NCBI RefSeq assembly: GCF_022605725.1
Contig: NC_065552.1
Span: forward strand, 15,146,785-15,210,784
Direction: 5' to 3'
DNA length: 64,000 nt
DNA from: Anthonomus grandis grandis
Lineage: Eukaryota; Arthropoda; Insecta; Coleoptera; Curculionidae
Shown here: piece by piece, positions 1-9,873 of the stretch
Layout: every line of letters starts with the position of its first letter
Numbering within the stretch: position 1 is the stretch's first letter
The notes under the pieces: model-generated
Seen by the model: only the letters and a program-made list of their open reading frames with translations
The model's database searches: none
Told to the model about the DNA's origin: nothing
Position numbers and translations under genes: made by a program

Positions 1-61
1 TATGGTATTTTATTTAAAATTTTTAAATTTAGAAAATAATCATAAAATTGTATTTTTTTAG

Positions 62-2197
62 TGTTGAAACTAGTGTGACTGGTGCGGATATTAGTCAATT
101 AGAAAAGTCAGTGGAGAGCAAAAACCAAGAAATATTCTTTTTAAAACAGAAACTCTCTGCCCAGGAGACAATTTTTTCAAAAAATCAGCTTGAAAAAATA
201 AGATGTAACAAGCGTATACAATGGTCTGTTGCAGGGATTTTAAGGAATGTTTTTAAACTTGTAGAAGCATCAGATTTAAAGAAAAAAGATAAAGTGTGCT
301 GTTTGTTATTTGACGAGATGAAGATTAAAAAAGAATATATTTATGATCGTGGAGAAGATGAGCTGTTAAAACCTTTTTCATATGTACAAGTTGTTGTTAT
401 GAGGGGACTTTTTAAATCAAAATAAACCAACAACCCATTTGGAAACAACCCATTTTTTTTATTACGATATGAAAATGACCTCTGAAAAGCTGCTTCACAT
501 AGTGAGATTTGTCGAATATTCTGGTAAGATTTCTATTTAAAATGTCATTCTAAGCAAACCTGTAAATCTATATATTCTTAGGATTTCATGTAGTATTAGT
601 CGTTTCTGACTTGGGTGGTGGAAATAGAGGCTTACATAAAGAATTAAATATTACATATACAAAGGCTTACTTTAGTAATCCTTTTAATAATGAGAAAATA
701 TTTGTATTGGCAGATGTTCCACACCTATTAAAATTAATTAGAAATCATTTTGTTGATGAAGGCTTTATTATTATAGGAAAAGAAGTATTATATATATTTA
801 TTAGAATATATTAAAAATCACTAATAAAATTAGAAAAGAAACATTAAATGTCACAGAAGCTCAAAGACAAAAAGTTAAATTTGCTGCTAAACTTTTTTCT
901 CACACCATTTCGAAAGCTATCAGCAGGTGTGGGATTTTGAGACATCTTCCACCTGATATGAATTGGCCAGAATGTGCAGATTTTTTCAAACAGGTACACC
1001 TAATACATTATAAAATTTAATTCTATTTTTATTGATTTTATTGTTGTAGGTAAATGACTGGTTTGATGTATTTAATATGAACGAGGTTGCACCAGACTCA
1101 AGAACCAGAAATAAAGCCTATGGTCTTTCAATTCAAGAGCAAAATGAAATAATCGATAAAATGTCTAAAACTATGCTCAATCTTAGAGTGACAGGGAGGA
1201 AATATTTGCTTCCATCTCAAATTGGTAATACTTTTATGAACTTTTGATTTAATATTGTATATTTTGAAAACATCTTGTCGAACTTGCATTGTCTTATTTA
1301 TTTATTGTAACACGACGTTTCGGTTGGTAAGTATCTCCAACCGCTTTCAAGTTGTGTTACATTGTGTTGTTTCAAATAAAAAAGACAATGCAAGTTCGAC
1401 AAGATGTTTTCACTGTACCATTGTCTACCACCTTCAAAAAACATTGTATATTTTGTCTCATAATTACAGGAATACTCATTTCAAATAATGCCCTGAAGTT
1501 ATTATTGCCGGATTTACAGCGAAGATTTGGTACTCAATATATTCTCACAAGACGCATAAATCAAGATGTGTTAGACAACTTTTTTGGAGTTATTCGTGCA
1601 AAGGAAGGCCTACATGATCACCCAAATGCCTTGGAATTCAAGTATCGATTACGATCTTACATCATGGGAAAAAATGAGGGTGCCTATTCTGAATTCTCCA
1701 ATGTAGAAGCGGATGATACTCCAGATTTGTCAATAAGTAAGCCAATGATCCATAAACTGGAATCTACAGATAGTCCAGTTGTAGCTGTGCATGAGGAAAA
1801 TATTGACACAGAACTACAAGAACTGGAATATGATGGGCTAGAACATCTGGCTGGATTTATTTGCTATAAATTAGAGGATCCAAATTTAGAAAGACGCAAT
1901 GAACCAAAATTCACTTGGACCGACCATTTAAGCGAAGGAGGTTTACGTAAGCCTTCTGATGATTTTCTCTCTAAAGTAGAGCAACTTAAAAATGTTTTTA
2001 AGTCAGTTAACGGAGCTTCCTTAATGATAACAAAAAATTATATTAACAATTTATTGCTAAAAAGTAGTCATGTTGAATGCTCAGAAAAGGTTAAAAGACT
2101 GTTTTTTAGGTCTCGAATGTATTTTCGTATTAAAGAATTAAATAGGTCCGAGTTTGTTAAATTAGGCAAACGGAAAATGTTAAAAACTGTTACTTAA
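62..2197 (+). pseudogene. P-element-type transposase (THAP9-like), 5'-truncated, broken
   Basis: The reading frames match the RNase H-like and C-terminal regions of P-element/THAP9 transposases. Motifs in order are LLFDEMKIKKEY (first Asp), VVSDLGGGNRGLHKE (second Asp), ADVPHLLKLIRNHF, then TRRINQDVLDNFFGVIRAKE and a C-terminal tail ending at a stop at 2195-2197. Exons that join in frame at GT..AG borders are 62-523, 582-993, 1050-1224 and 1470-2197, so introns are 58, 56 and 245 bp. An acceptor at 60-61 shows that more exons, presumably including the THAP finger, lie left of the window. The copy is dead: a 17-bp near-duplication plus a lost T around 430-470 breaks exon 1, and the frame is lost again near 780-815. 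Where most family members have Glu after QD.L, this copy has Asp (QDVLDNFF). Family assignment is firm; activity is excluded by the breaks. Confidence 0.85.
1254..1455. mobile_element. Small hairpin element inside a P-element intron
   Basis: Arms at 1265-1294 and 1383-1412 are 30-bp inverted copies (AAAACATCTTGTCG...). A second inverted pair lies inside (TGTAACAC/GTGTTACA), and a third at the centre (GGTTGG/CCAACC). The 13-bp string ATTGTATATTTTG occurs at 1254-1266 and again at 1443-1455, which looks like a duplicated target flanking the insert. It lies wholly inside the 245-bp third intron of the transposase gene. The minus strand of the centre reads CTTGAAAGCGGTTGG, then CCAACCGAAACGTCG, a layout reminiscent of the hammerhead-ribozyme region of Penelope-like elements, but the CTGANGA half of that core is not intact. 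MITE or Penelope-derived fragment are both possible. Confidence 0.55.
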
Positions 2198-2601
2198 ATA
2201 AGTTTTTTTTTTCTAATTTTAGTTGTTTAATACTACATTGTAGCATTTTTTTATGCCCACATTTAAATCACAAAAAATCCTACACATAAATTTTAATGAG
2301 TATTTTTAGTGATCAAGAATTTAAGGATTTTATTTTGAAGCCCATTTTATTTTCCGTTAGGTACGGCAACAATGCTTTTAGTTTGAATAATACAAAGACT
2401 ATCGTATCGATTTTAATGATGAATTTTACTAAGTACTAAATTTTATTTAAACTAAATTTAAGTTTTTCTTGGTATTTACATAGATTGCTTTTATCATTTT
2501 GAATAATAAAAATACATTTATTGATAGTTCTGCCCATATATTTCATGAAAATAAAGCCTAACAAGAAACAATCTTGCAGTACTATTTTCTATTAGTACTG
2601 G
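2198..2601. other. AT-rich 3' flank of the P element
   Basis: Non-coding AT-rich DNA between the transposase stop and the left LTR of the BEL element. No inverted terminus of the P element was recognised. The last five bases (ACTGG, 2597-2601) are the left target-site duplication of the BEL insertion. Confidence 0.5.
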
Positions 2602-2822
2602 TGATGCGTTATTTCAGCATCTAATTTTACTTGCTGCTAGTTTTAATAAAAGTCTACTTTTTGCTTAAAATTTGTATATTTTTTAAGCTACAAAGCCAAG
2701 AGATGCGTGCATGGCGGCAGCGGATGATAGAAGAGAGAGAGAGCGACGTAAATTTCGTCACAAGCACATACTTCGAGGCGACGTTGCCGCTACATACAAA
2801 ACTTCTTGATACGTAGTGAACA
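2602..2822 (-). repeat. BEL LTR, 3' copy (relative to coding strand)
   Basis: This 221-bp LTR is bounded by TGATGCG and GTGAACA on the plus strand. It matches 8798-9018 base for base as read by eye, at an offset of 6196. A 61-residue open frame inside it is only LTR sequence and recurs in the other LTR. Confidence 0.95.
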
Positions 2823-3113
2823 TACCGCCGGCCATTGAAAGGTTCAACTTTCAATAAACAAATTAATCATTTAATATTTTAACTACAAAGAAAATGGCTT
2901 GACTTAAGCTAAACACAATTCATTTACAATGTTACAGAAAAAGAAAGATTAAATTAACTCAAAACTACACCTTACAACTAAAATTAATTCAGTTCTGAAT
3001 TTTATAACCTTCACTATTCTAACACATTCACATGGGGAGTTTAATTAAGAGGTAACTTGAATATTCACCAACGAAATACTCTTGTCTTTTATTTGAACAT
3101 ATCCCCCATTTCC

Positions 3114-5453
3114 TCACACCTCCTCAATTGCATTGAAGTCCTCAAAAGGTAAAATCGCCAGCTTCTGGACTGCGCGCTTGAACGTTCCAGTGGAAGTTCG
3201 CACACTGACTACTCGGACTACCCCATCATTGCCTGGGTAAACTGCTATGATGCGGCCTAGCTTCCAGTTCAGAGGCGGGGTGTTGTCTTCTTTTAGTACG
3301 ACCATTTCTCCAACCTTGACCTTCGCAATCTCGTGCCACTTGTTCCGTTGTTGAAGGGTGGTTAAATATTCCAAGGACCAGCGTTGCCAAATATGTTGCA
3401 TCATTTGTTGCAGCATGTGGTACTTAGTAAGTCTATTGATAGGTGTTCTGGATACATCTTCTTGGGGCACGGCGTTCAGTGATGCTCCGATTAAGAAATG
3501 ACCGGGTGTTAAAACTTGGAGGTCATTTGGGCTGGGCGACAAAGGAGTTAGAGGTCTAGAATTTAATACTGCTTCGACTTGACAAAAGAGCGTCGATATT
3601 TGCTCGAATGTTAGATTTCTACTACCTATTACCCGTTGGATTAAATTCTTTGCTGACTTTATTGATGACTCCCAGAGACCGCCCTGGTGAGGAGATCGTG
3701 GTGGAATAAATTGCCATTCTATTCCTGACTGAGCGCAGTAATTTCTAACTAAACTATCTCTTTCTACTTCAGCAAATGTTTGGGCAAGTTGGCTCAACTC
3801 CCTATTAGCCCCAATAAAATTGGTTCCGTTATCGGAATAGATTTTGGAACAAAACCCACGGCGCGATACGAATCTTTTCAAACAATTCAAAAAGGAAGAA
3901 CTTGTTAAATCGCCAATTACCTCTATATGGACGGCCTTGGTGGCAAAACAAATAAAAAGGCACATATAACCCTTAACGATCGCCCTATTACGCAGCTTGC
4001 CATCTTTTATATTGAACGGCCCCGCGTAGTCAACTCCGCAAACGGCAAATGGCCTCTGAGGAATCAGCCGGTCACGTGGCAAGTTACCCATTTTTTGCGA
4101 CAAAATCTTAGGATTAACTCTAAAACAAGTAATGCATTTGGCTAACACCTTCCGAATTTCATTTCTACCATTAATTATCCAAAAATTTTGTCGCAATGTT
4201 GCTAAAAGGAGTTGGGGACCCGCATGTAGTTGCCTTTGATGTTGATCCTTAATAACCAAGTAAGTAAAAATGTGCCCTTTGGGTAATATAATTGGAAACT
4301 TAACAGCATAAGTTTCAGAAGAGTTACGCAGGCGACCACCTACCCTAAGGATTCCCTTGTCCAAAAATGGATCTAACGTTTTCAAACTACTAGTACTAGG
4401 AACTAAGCCTCCCTTCTCTAATGCCTTAATGTCACTTGAAAACTCTTGTCCCTGAACTATTTTTATTAAGTAGTTAAACGCAGTCTCTATCTCACATAAT
4501 GATAAATCTCCAATTTGCCTATCATTGGGTGCCCTTTTTTGATTACTATAAAACCTAACACACCAAGCAACCACCCGTTTTAATTTGTAAAGGCAGGAAA
4601 ATCTTTTAAACAAAGTAAAATCCGATTGTACGGCAACTAAGTTAGTTTTTACTTTCCTCCGTTCGGGAGGTACTACCGAATCATCTAGTCTATATATTGG
4701 CCAGGTTTCGACATCTTGATGCAGCCATTTAGGCCCATGCCACCATAGATCGGATTGTTTTAAGAATTTAGGGTCAGCACCCCGAGATATTATATCTGCA
4801 GGGTTATCGTTTGATCTAACGTGATTCCAAATGCAATTTAAAGTTAATTTTTGAACTTCCGATACCCGATTTGCTACAAATACAGACCAGGCACTCGGCT
4901 GCTCTGCCAACCAAGCTAAGGCGATTGTGGAATCACTCCAGAGAAAGGTCCTATTTATCTCGAGTTCGATGGAGTTTTTCACCTTATTAAATAATCGAGC
5001 TAACACGAAAGTTGCACACAATTCTAGCCTGGGGAGCGATATACTTTTCAAGGGCGCTACACGAGATTTCGACGCTAATAAATGGACTACAATGTTGCCC
5101 ATACTGTCTCTACTACGCAAATAAATACATGCTCCGTATGATGCTTCGCTGGCATCCGCGAAACCATGAACCTCGATTTCAACGGCATTGTCTAAGGCAC
5201 ATTGTCTAGGAATTTTAATATCATGCAAAAATTCTAACTGACTGTAAAATTGATTCCAACTTGTAAAAATGTCTAAGGGCACTGACTCGTCCCAATGAAT
5301 ATTTAATTTCCACAACCTTTGCAGTAGAATTTTAGCCCTAACTGTTATCGGACCTACTAAGCCAAGAGGATCAAAAATTTGAGAGGCCAATGATAAAATG
5401 ACTCGTTTAGTGACATTTTTATTTTGTAATGATTTTGAGTTAAAAATTCTAAT
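3114..5453 (-). CDS. BEL pol, C-terminal part: RNase H, integrase, BEL C-domain
   Basis: About 758 residues are open from the conserved LASQIFDPLGLVGPI at the start. The RNase H region has HGFADASEASYGAC and LWSDSTIALAWL. The integrase zinc finger is H..H..C..C around DQHQRQLHAGPQ and KCITCF. The integrase core shows the acidic triad in GVDYAGPF, IYSDNGTNFIGAN and SPHQGGLWESSIKSAKN. The C-terminal domain (RLTKYHMLQQMMQHIW through LGRIIAVYPGNDG) is typical of BEL elements. Together these would supply RNA degradation and cDNA integration. The frame differs by one register from the upstream reverse transcriptase frame; the shift must lie between about 5400 and 5453, because an in-frame TGA closes this frame at 5454-5456. 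All catalytic residues I can see are present. Confidence 0.93.
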   Translation of the reverse strand: MRIFNSKSLQNKNVTKRVILSLASQIFDPLGLVGPITVRAKILLQRLWKLNIHWDESVPLDIFTSWNQFYSQLEFLHDIKIPRQCALDNAVEIEVHGFADASEASYGACIYLRSRDSMGNIVVHLLASKSRVAPLKSISLPRLELCATFVLARLFNKVKNSIELEINRTFLWSDSTIALAWLAEQPSAWSVFVANRVSEVQKLTLNCIWNHVRSNDNPADIISRGADPKFLKQSDLWWHGPKWLHQDVETWPIYRLDDSVVPPERRKVKTNLVAVQSDFTLFKRFSCLYKLKRVVAWCVRFYSNQKRAPNDRQIGDLSLCEIETAFNYLIKIVQGQEFSSDIKALEKGGLVPSTSSLKTLDPFLDKGILRVGGRLRNSSETYAVKFPIILPKGHIFTYLVIKDQHQRQLHAGPQLLLATLRQNFWIINGRNEIRKVLAKCITCFRVNPKILSQKMGNLPRDRLIPQRPFAVCGVDYAGPFNIKDGKLRNRAIVKGYMCLFICFATKAVHIEVIGDLTSSSFLNCLKRFVSRRGFCSKIYSDNGTNFIGANRELSQLAQTFAEVERDSLVRNYCAQSGIEWQFIPPRSPHQGGLWESSIKSAKNLIQRVIGSRNLTFEQISTLFCQVEAVLNSRPLTPLSPSPNDLQVLTPGHFLIGASLNAVPQEDVSRTPINRLTKYHMLQQMMQHIWQRWSLEYLTTLQQRNKWHEIAKVKVGEMVVLKEDNTPPLNWKLGRIIAVYPGNDGVVRVVSVRTSTGTFKRAVQKLAILPFEDFNAIEEV

Positions 5454-6760
5454 TCATCCGAATCAGCGCGCCAAAAAACACCCAAAGTTTTTCTGGTATT
5501 GTCATTGGTAATAAAATACCCAGAATTTTCTACTGGTAAATCAGATATTTCCTTTAGGACTTCCGGTTTATTAGATACCCATTTTCTTAATGGAAATTTA
5601 TACTTATCTAATTCAAAGGTTAGAGCCTTTGCGACTTCTATAGCCTCTGAAGTCGTGTTGAAAGTTGTGATTAAATCATCAACGTAGAAATTTTTTGAAA
5701 TAATAGAACTTACTATCGGTAACCTATCGCTAAGATCAATTGAAATTTGCTTTAAGCATATAGTAGCTAGATAAGACGCGGATGAAGTACCATAAGTGAC
5801 CGTATTTAATCTAAAATGCTGTAATTCTGAACTTGGATGCTCGCGCCATACTATGCGCTGCAAGTCGCGGTACTCGGGATGAATATTAACCTGACGGTAC
5901 ATCTTTTCTACATCTGCGGTAATAACTACACTATATTTACGAAAACGGATTAAAATATCAAAAAGTTCACTTTGTACCGTTGGGCCAATTTTAAGTACGT
6001 CATTCAACGAGATGTTAGTTGTAGTTTTGGCACTCGCATCAAAAACTACACGAAGCTTAGTCGTAATACTTGAATTGTTTATTACAGCATGATGTGGCAG
6101 ATAAAACGTTTTCTTGTCAGTTCTAAGGTCTTGCGCTTCTAGTCTAGTCATATGCCCTAACGATTGATACTCGTTAATAAACTCTTTATATTTCCTATCT
6201 AGGTTAGAATCTTTCCCTAATTTTTTCTCTAACAGATAGAATCGTTTCTCCGCTTGTTCGAAAGAATCTCCTAACACATTTATGTTTTCTCTTACTGGCA
6301 AACCTACACTAAACCTACCGGAATCGTCCCTAGTGACACTATTCAAAAATGAAAGTTCACATTCTTGTTCTTCCCTAGAATAAATTGGCTGATTGTCAGA
6401 ACACTCTTCTACAGACCAAAATTTTTCAAGTTGGTTATGAACCTTTTCTTCAACTGACAAAAAATTGCAAAACTCTGTGTCCTGATCTATCTCTATACTA
6501 TTTCTACTCTGCTTTTCGTAGAATGGCCCTGAGACTACCCAGCCTAGAACGGTTTTTTGAAGAACTGGTAAGTTTCGTCCTAACTTTATTTGTCCAGCGC
6601 AAAGCAAGTCATAAAAAAGTGAGGCGCCAATAAGTATATCTACTTTTGCGGATTGACTAAAATGTGGGTCAGCTAACTTACAATGAGCAGGAATCTTTAG
6701 ATCTAAGGGGTCAAATGTTTTTCCCGGTATGCAAGCTGTGATGTTGTCTATAATTAAAAA
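5357..6760 (-). CDS. BEL pol, N-terminal part: reverse transcriptase
   Basis: The frame is open from just after the TAA at 6761-6763. It reads through CIPGKTFDPLDLKIPAHC and ILIGASLFYDLLCAGQIKLG (end of the protease region) into the reverse transcriptase. RT landmarks are VVFDASAKTTTNISLND, ITADVEKMYRQVNIHPEYRD, the palm region LNTVTYGTSSASYLAT, and the catalytic NFYVDDLI. It ends in an off-frame tail at 5357 after the shift described for the integrase segment. It is in the same register as the gag-protease frame (6761-8338), so the two are separated by one stop codon only. In the family gag-pol is one polyprotein. The stop could be a point mutation, a sequencing error or a read-through site. 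Confidence 0.93.
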   Translation of the reverse strand, partial: FLIIDNITACIPGKTFDPLDLKIPAHCKLADPHFSQSAKVDILIGASLFYDLLCAGQIKLGRNLPVLQKTVLGWVVSGPFYEKQSRNSIEIDQDTEFCNFLSVEEKVHNQLEKFWSVEECSDNQPIYSREEQECELSFLNSVTRDDSGRFSVGLPVRENINVLGDSFEQAEKRFYLLEKKLGKDSNLDRKYKEFINEYQSLGHMTRLEAQDLRTDKKTFYLPHHAVINNSSITTKLRVVFDASAKTTTNISLNDVLKIGPTVQSELFDILIRFRKYSVVITADVEKMYRQVNIHPEYRDLQRIVWREHPSSELQHFRLNTVTYGTSSASYLATICLKQISIDLSDRLPIVSSIISKNFYVDDLITTFNTTSEAIEVAKALTFELDKYKFPLRKWVSNKPEVLKEISDLPVENSGYFITNDNTRKTLGVFWRADSDELEFLTQNHYKIKMSLNESFYHWPLKFLILLA

Positions 6761-8338
6761 TTAAACAATAGCCGTATAATTGTTTTGCAAGGACTTAATT
6801 GTTGTTTGCGTTTGTTTCATAATGTTGGTAACATTTTGGCCTACTCCGGTAATCGGTATTCTAGTTTTTTCTACGTTGAGACCAAGTTTCAAAATTAATT
6901 CATGGGTAATTAAATTAATTTGAGATCCACTATCTAGCAGTGCCCTACAGCTCACAAAATGTCCTGCTTTATCCCTAATTTCTACCACTGTAGTGGAAAG
7001 AATGACCTGACTACTAGACTTAACTACGTTGTAAGACCCTGTTTCTTGGTTATAACAATCTAATGATGGATTTAAGGTTTCAGCACTAGACGTTGTTTGT
7101 ATTGGCATGCTAGCTGACTCCCTATCAATATGCAGCAATGTATTGTGCCGCTGGCTGCACTTCCTGCACCCAAAAGACCTGCAATTTTTTAATTCGTGAC
7201 TAGAACGAAGGCAATTTATACACAATTTGGCTAATTTTACCTTGTCTAGGCGTTCAGACACAGGAATTGACTTGAGACGTTCGCAATGGTACACAAAATG
7301 AGAGCCTTGACAAAACTCACATTTGACCTGACTAATATTGCCTACAGCTGGTAAGGACGAACGATACTCGACCTTATTTTGTGACTTAACGGGTTTACTT
7401 GACATGGCATAACCTACAGACTCTAAAACTCTACTTTTATTTATGAGAAAATCTAAAAAGTTGTCTAACTTTGGGTTGCCTTGAAAAGAAGCTATAGACT
7501 TCTCCTCCCATTCAAGTTTTGAGGCACTATCTAATTTTCGACTCATAAAAAATATAATAAGCCTATCCCAATTTTCTACTGGCTCTCCAAGAGCCTTCAA
7601 AGCCCTAAGGTGTTTATTTATAAGATCTACTAAGGATCTAATTAAATGAGCTTCCTTATTAATAACAGGGGTATCAAACAAAGCCTTTAGATGTGTCTGG
7701 ATAATCACTGGCTTGTTAAAAAATCTTTTTTCTAATAGTTCTAAAGCGACTCTATAATTGCTACGGCTTACTTCCAAACAATCTAAAATTCTACGGGCAT
7801 TTCCTTCTAATGAATCTAATAAGTAATAAAACTTTTGTATGTCGTCTAATTGTGGGTTTTTATCAACTAACGTCTGAAATGTTTCAAAGAACTGCGTCCA
7901 TTTTTCGTAGTCTCCTTTGAATTTCGGTAATCCTAAACTAGGAAGTTTTGCCCCGCCAGCAACTCCCGTTAACCCAGAAGTACCTAAATCGCTATGGTTT
8001 AATCCTAATCCTATACTATTACTTTCAGTAATAGGCTCTACCTTAAATCGCTTTTTAACGCGCCTAGCCTCCGCGAGACCTTTATAATAATACGCTTCAA
8101 AATCCTGCCGTTCCTTACTTCCATCAAACGTATCGTCTAAAAGCTCAATTTCCGTATAAATCTCATCGATTTCGGTATAAATGCCTTCTATTTTTTCTAC
8201 CCTAATGTCTAACTCTTCTAATTGCTCTTCCTCTACTTTATTTATAAAATCGCAAAATCTTTTTAGTTGCAAATTTAGCTGTTCTACCCTTTTGTAAAGT
8301 TTGCTTAATTTTTCTTCCGATGTGTCCTTTCGACCCAT
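6761..8338 (-). CDS. BEL gag and aspartic protease
   Basis: 525 codons starting MGRKDTSEEKLSKL. A coiled-coil-like, Glu/Lys-rich N-terminus (about residues 1-95) is followed by the BEL gag core (LPSLGLPKFKGDYEKW, FYYLLDSLEGNARRIL). Two Cys/His knuckles follow (CEFCQGSHFVYHC; CINCLRSSHELKNC). The protease active site is in RALLDSGSQINLITHEL (DSG). These proteins would package the RNA in virus-like particles and process the polyprotein. The ATG at 8338 is about 460 bp inside the 5' LTR, which is a normal leader length. The frame ends in NNYTAIV and a TAA; the codons after this stop stay in the same register and encode the rest of the protease region and RT. Confidence 0.92.
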   Translation of the reverse strand: MGRKDTSEEKLSKLYKRVEQLNLQLKRFCDFINKVEEEQLEELDIRVEKIEGIYTEIDEIYTEIELLDDTFDGSKERQDFEAYYYKGLAEARRVKKRFKVEPITESNSIGLGLNHSDLGTSGLTGVAGGAKLPSLGLPKFKGDYEKWTQFFETFQTLVDKNPQLDDIQKFYYLLDSLEGNARRILDCLEVSRSNYRVALELLEKRFFNKPVIIQTHLKALFDTPVINKEAHLIRSLVDLINKHLRALKALGEPVENWDRLIIFFMSRKLDSASKLEWEEKSIASFQGNPKLDNFLDFLINKSRVLESVGYAMSSKPVKSQNKVEYRSSLPAVGNISQVKCEFCQGSHFVYHCERLKSIPVSERLDKVKLAKLCINCLRSSHELKNCRSFGCRKCSQRHNTLLHIDRESASMPIQTTSSAETLNPSLDCYNQETGSYNVVKSSSQVILSTTVVEIRDKAGHFVSCRALLDSGSQINLITHELILKLGLNVEKTRIPITGVGQNVTNIMKQTQTTIKSLQNNYTAIV

Positions 8339-8774
8339 CTTTCTAAAGCAGCTACTCTTTTCAGCCTTAATTTAAAACTCTACTAAACACTTTCTACGCA
8401 AAAATCTATTTGCTGAAAACAAAGAAATAGCTTAACGTAACACGCGCGAAGAATCACTTTATTTGCTACTATGCGAAAACTCCCCGACGATCGCGATGTA
8501 AGTGTCAATGACGTCAGCTACGTTTGCGCGCGTAGGTAATCTACCTAACCTCTAAATAAAATCGATTGATTTTGTTACTAAATGGCAATAAATTCCTATA
8601 TCAAATCACCAGGGGGATTAATCTACAACTACCAAAATAATACAAATGCGAATCTAGACCACTAATCTATAGGGAAAGGATACAAAGGAACGGAGACTTA
8701 CACACTTTTTTGCCGCCGGCCATGCAATACGAAACGCCACAAAACACCCCGAAATCCGACTAATTTCACCAAAT

Positions 8775-8792
8775 CCGAGCTGCGAAGGACCA
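8775..8792 (-). promoter_or_regulatory. Primer-binding site of the BEL element
   Basis: Five bases inside the 5' LTR, the minus strand reads TGGTCCTTCGCAGCTCGG. A TGG start a few bases after the LTR is the expected complement of a tRNA CCA end. I did not identify the tRNA. Confidence 0.6.
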
Positions 8793-8797
8793 TTAAA

Positions 8798-9018
8798 TGA
8801 TGCGTTATTTCAGCATCTAATTTTACTTGCTGCTAGTTTTAATAAAAGTCTACTTTTTGCTTAAAATTTGTATATTTTTTAAGCTACAAAGCCAAGAGAT
8901 GCGTGCATGGCGGCAGCGGATGATAGAAGAGAGAGAGAGCGACGTAAATTTCGTCACAAGCACATACTTCGAGGCGACGTTGCCGCTACATACAAAACTT
9001 CTTGATACGTAGTGAACA
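8798..9018 (-). repeat. BEL LTR, 5' copy (relative to coding strand)
   Basis: This is the promoter-bearing LTR for the minus-strand element and appears identical to 2602-2822. It is followed at 9019-9023 by ACTGG, the right copy of the target duplication. Confidence 0.95.
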
Positions 9019-9023
9019 ACTGG

Positions 9024-9871
9024 TTTTTTGAATTTTTCGTATTTCGAGCACAGCAGTAAAAAGATTGCAATGCTATTGTTGTGTTGACGGTGGTGCCATA
9101 TTTTGCGATCTATTATGACAATTAATTTACACTTCCCCTGCGCAGTAAATTCATGAATTTTCCCCAAGTATGAAATTATACGATTAACACCGTATCTTGA
9201 TTCTTTTGTCTCGCAATTAAATTCATAGAGCTACCATTTAAGTACATATATTTTTTTGTAATTTTTATAGATCGAACTCTTTCTTGCTAAGCCTTTTTTA
9301 TTAGCAAATTCACCTTCATTTTATATATTTTGTAAATAGTGTCAATATTCTTGACAACAGAATGACAATATTAAATTTTTGTATATTTGGTGTAATTTAA
9401 TAAATTTGGTTTTTGAGTAAATATTGTTTTACTTGTAAGTTAGCGCCAGACCGGGTCATTTATCTTTTTATAAGATATTAATTAAGTTTTCTTAATTTAC
9501 TTAATTAATTACAGTTACATTTAATGAGTTATTAAATCATTAAATTTTAAATAAATTAAGTGGCGCCCTTGGGAGAAAATTAGTAAGTTAAATAAAACAT
9601 ATTTGTTAGATTTTTCAATATACTTTGTGTGTTTACTAACAGGTTAAACCATATTGTAGATATAAAGATCATATATAAAATATAAAAACCAAATACTTCA
9701 AAAGATCTAATATTAAAATAGTGTAACAAAATACATGGTACTTATATCGCACACAATAGTTGATATTTGCGATTATTGACATTCGTGCGTTAGTACGATT
9801 ATTTATTTATATAAAAATATAATGGATATCCTAGTTAAAACTTTTGATGAGAAAAGGGTAAGGTTTTATTA
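9024..9871. other. AT-rich non-coding stretch
   Basis: This is the continuation of the DNA that lay right of the BEL target site. It is A/T-dense, with short homopolymers and no coding frame or repeat boundary that I can support. The right end of the P element may lie here but I could not locate its inverted terminus. Confidence 0.4.
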
Positions 9872-9873
9872 TA

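Larger units (their letters stand above)
2602..9018 (-). mobile_element. BEL/Pao LTR retrotransposon, structurally complete
   Basis: A 6,417-bp element in minus orientation. The two 221-bp LTRs (2602-2822 and 8798-9018) begin TG and end CA, and read identically by eye. The 5-bp duplication ACTGG lies at 2597-2601 and 9019-9023. Internal order on the minus strand is primer-binding site, gag with zinc knuckles, aspartic protease, reverse transcriptase, RNase H, integrase and the BEL C-terminal domain, which is the BEL/Pao order. Identical LTRs and an intact duplication imply a recent insertion. The single gag-pol frame is nevertheless interrupted by one in-frame TAA (6761-6763) and one shift near 5400-5453. 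No convincing polypurine tract was seen beside the 2602-2822 LTR. Confidence 0.95.

Noticed and set aside
2631..2816. 61-codon plus-strand frame, repeated exactly at 8827-9012
   Set aside because: It lies inside the two identical LTRs and repeats because they repeat; no sign of a gene.
3927..5687. Several plus-strand frames of 62-72 codons
   Set aside because: They are antisense shadows of the BEL pol gene.
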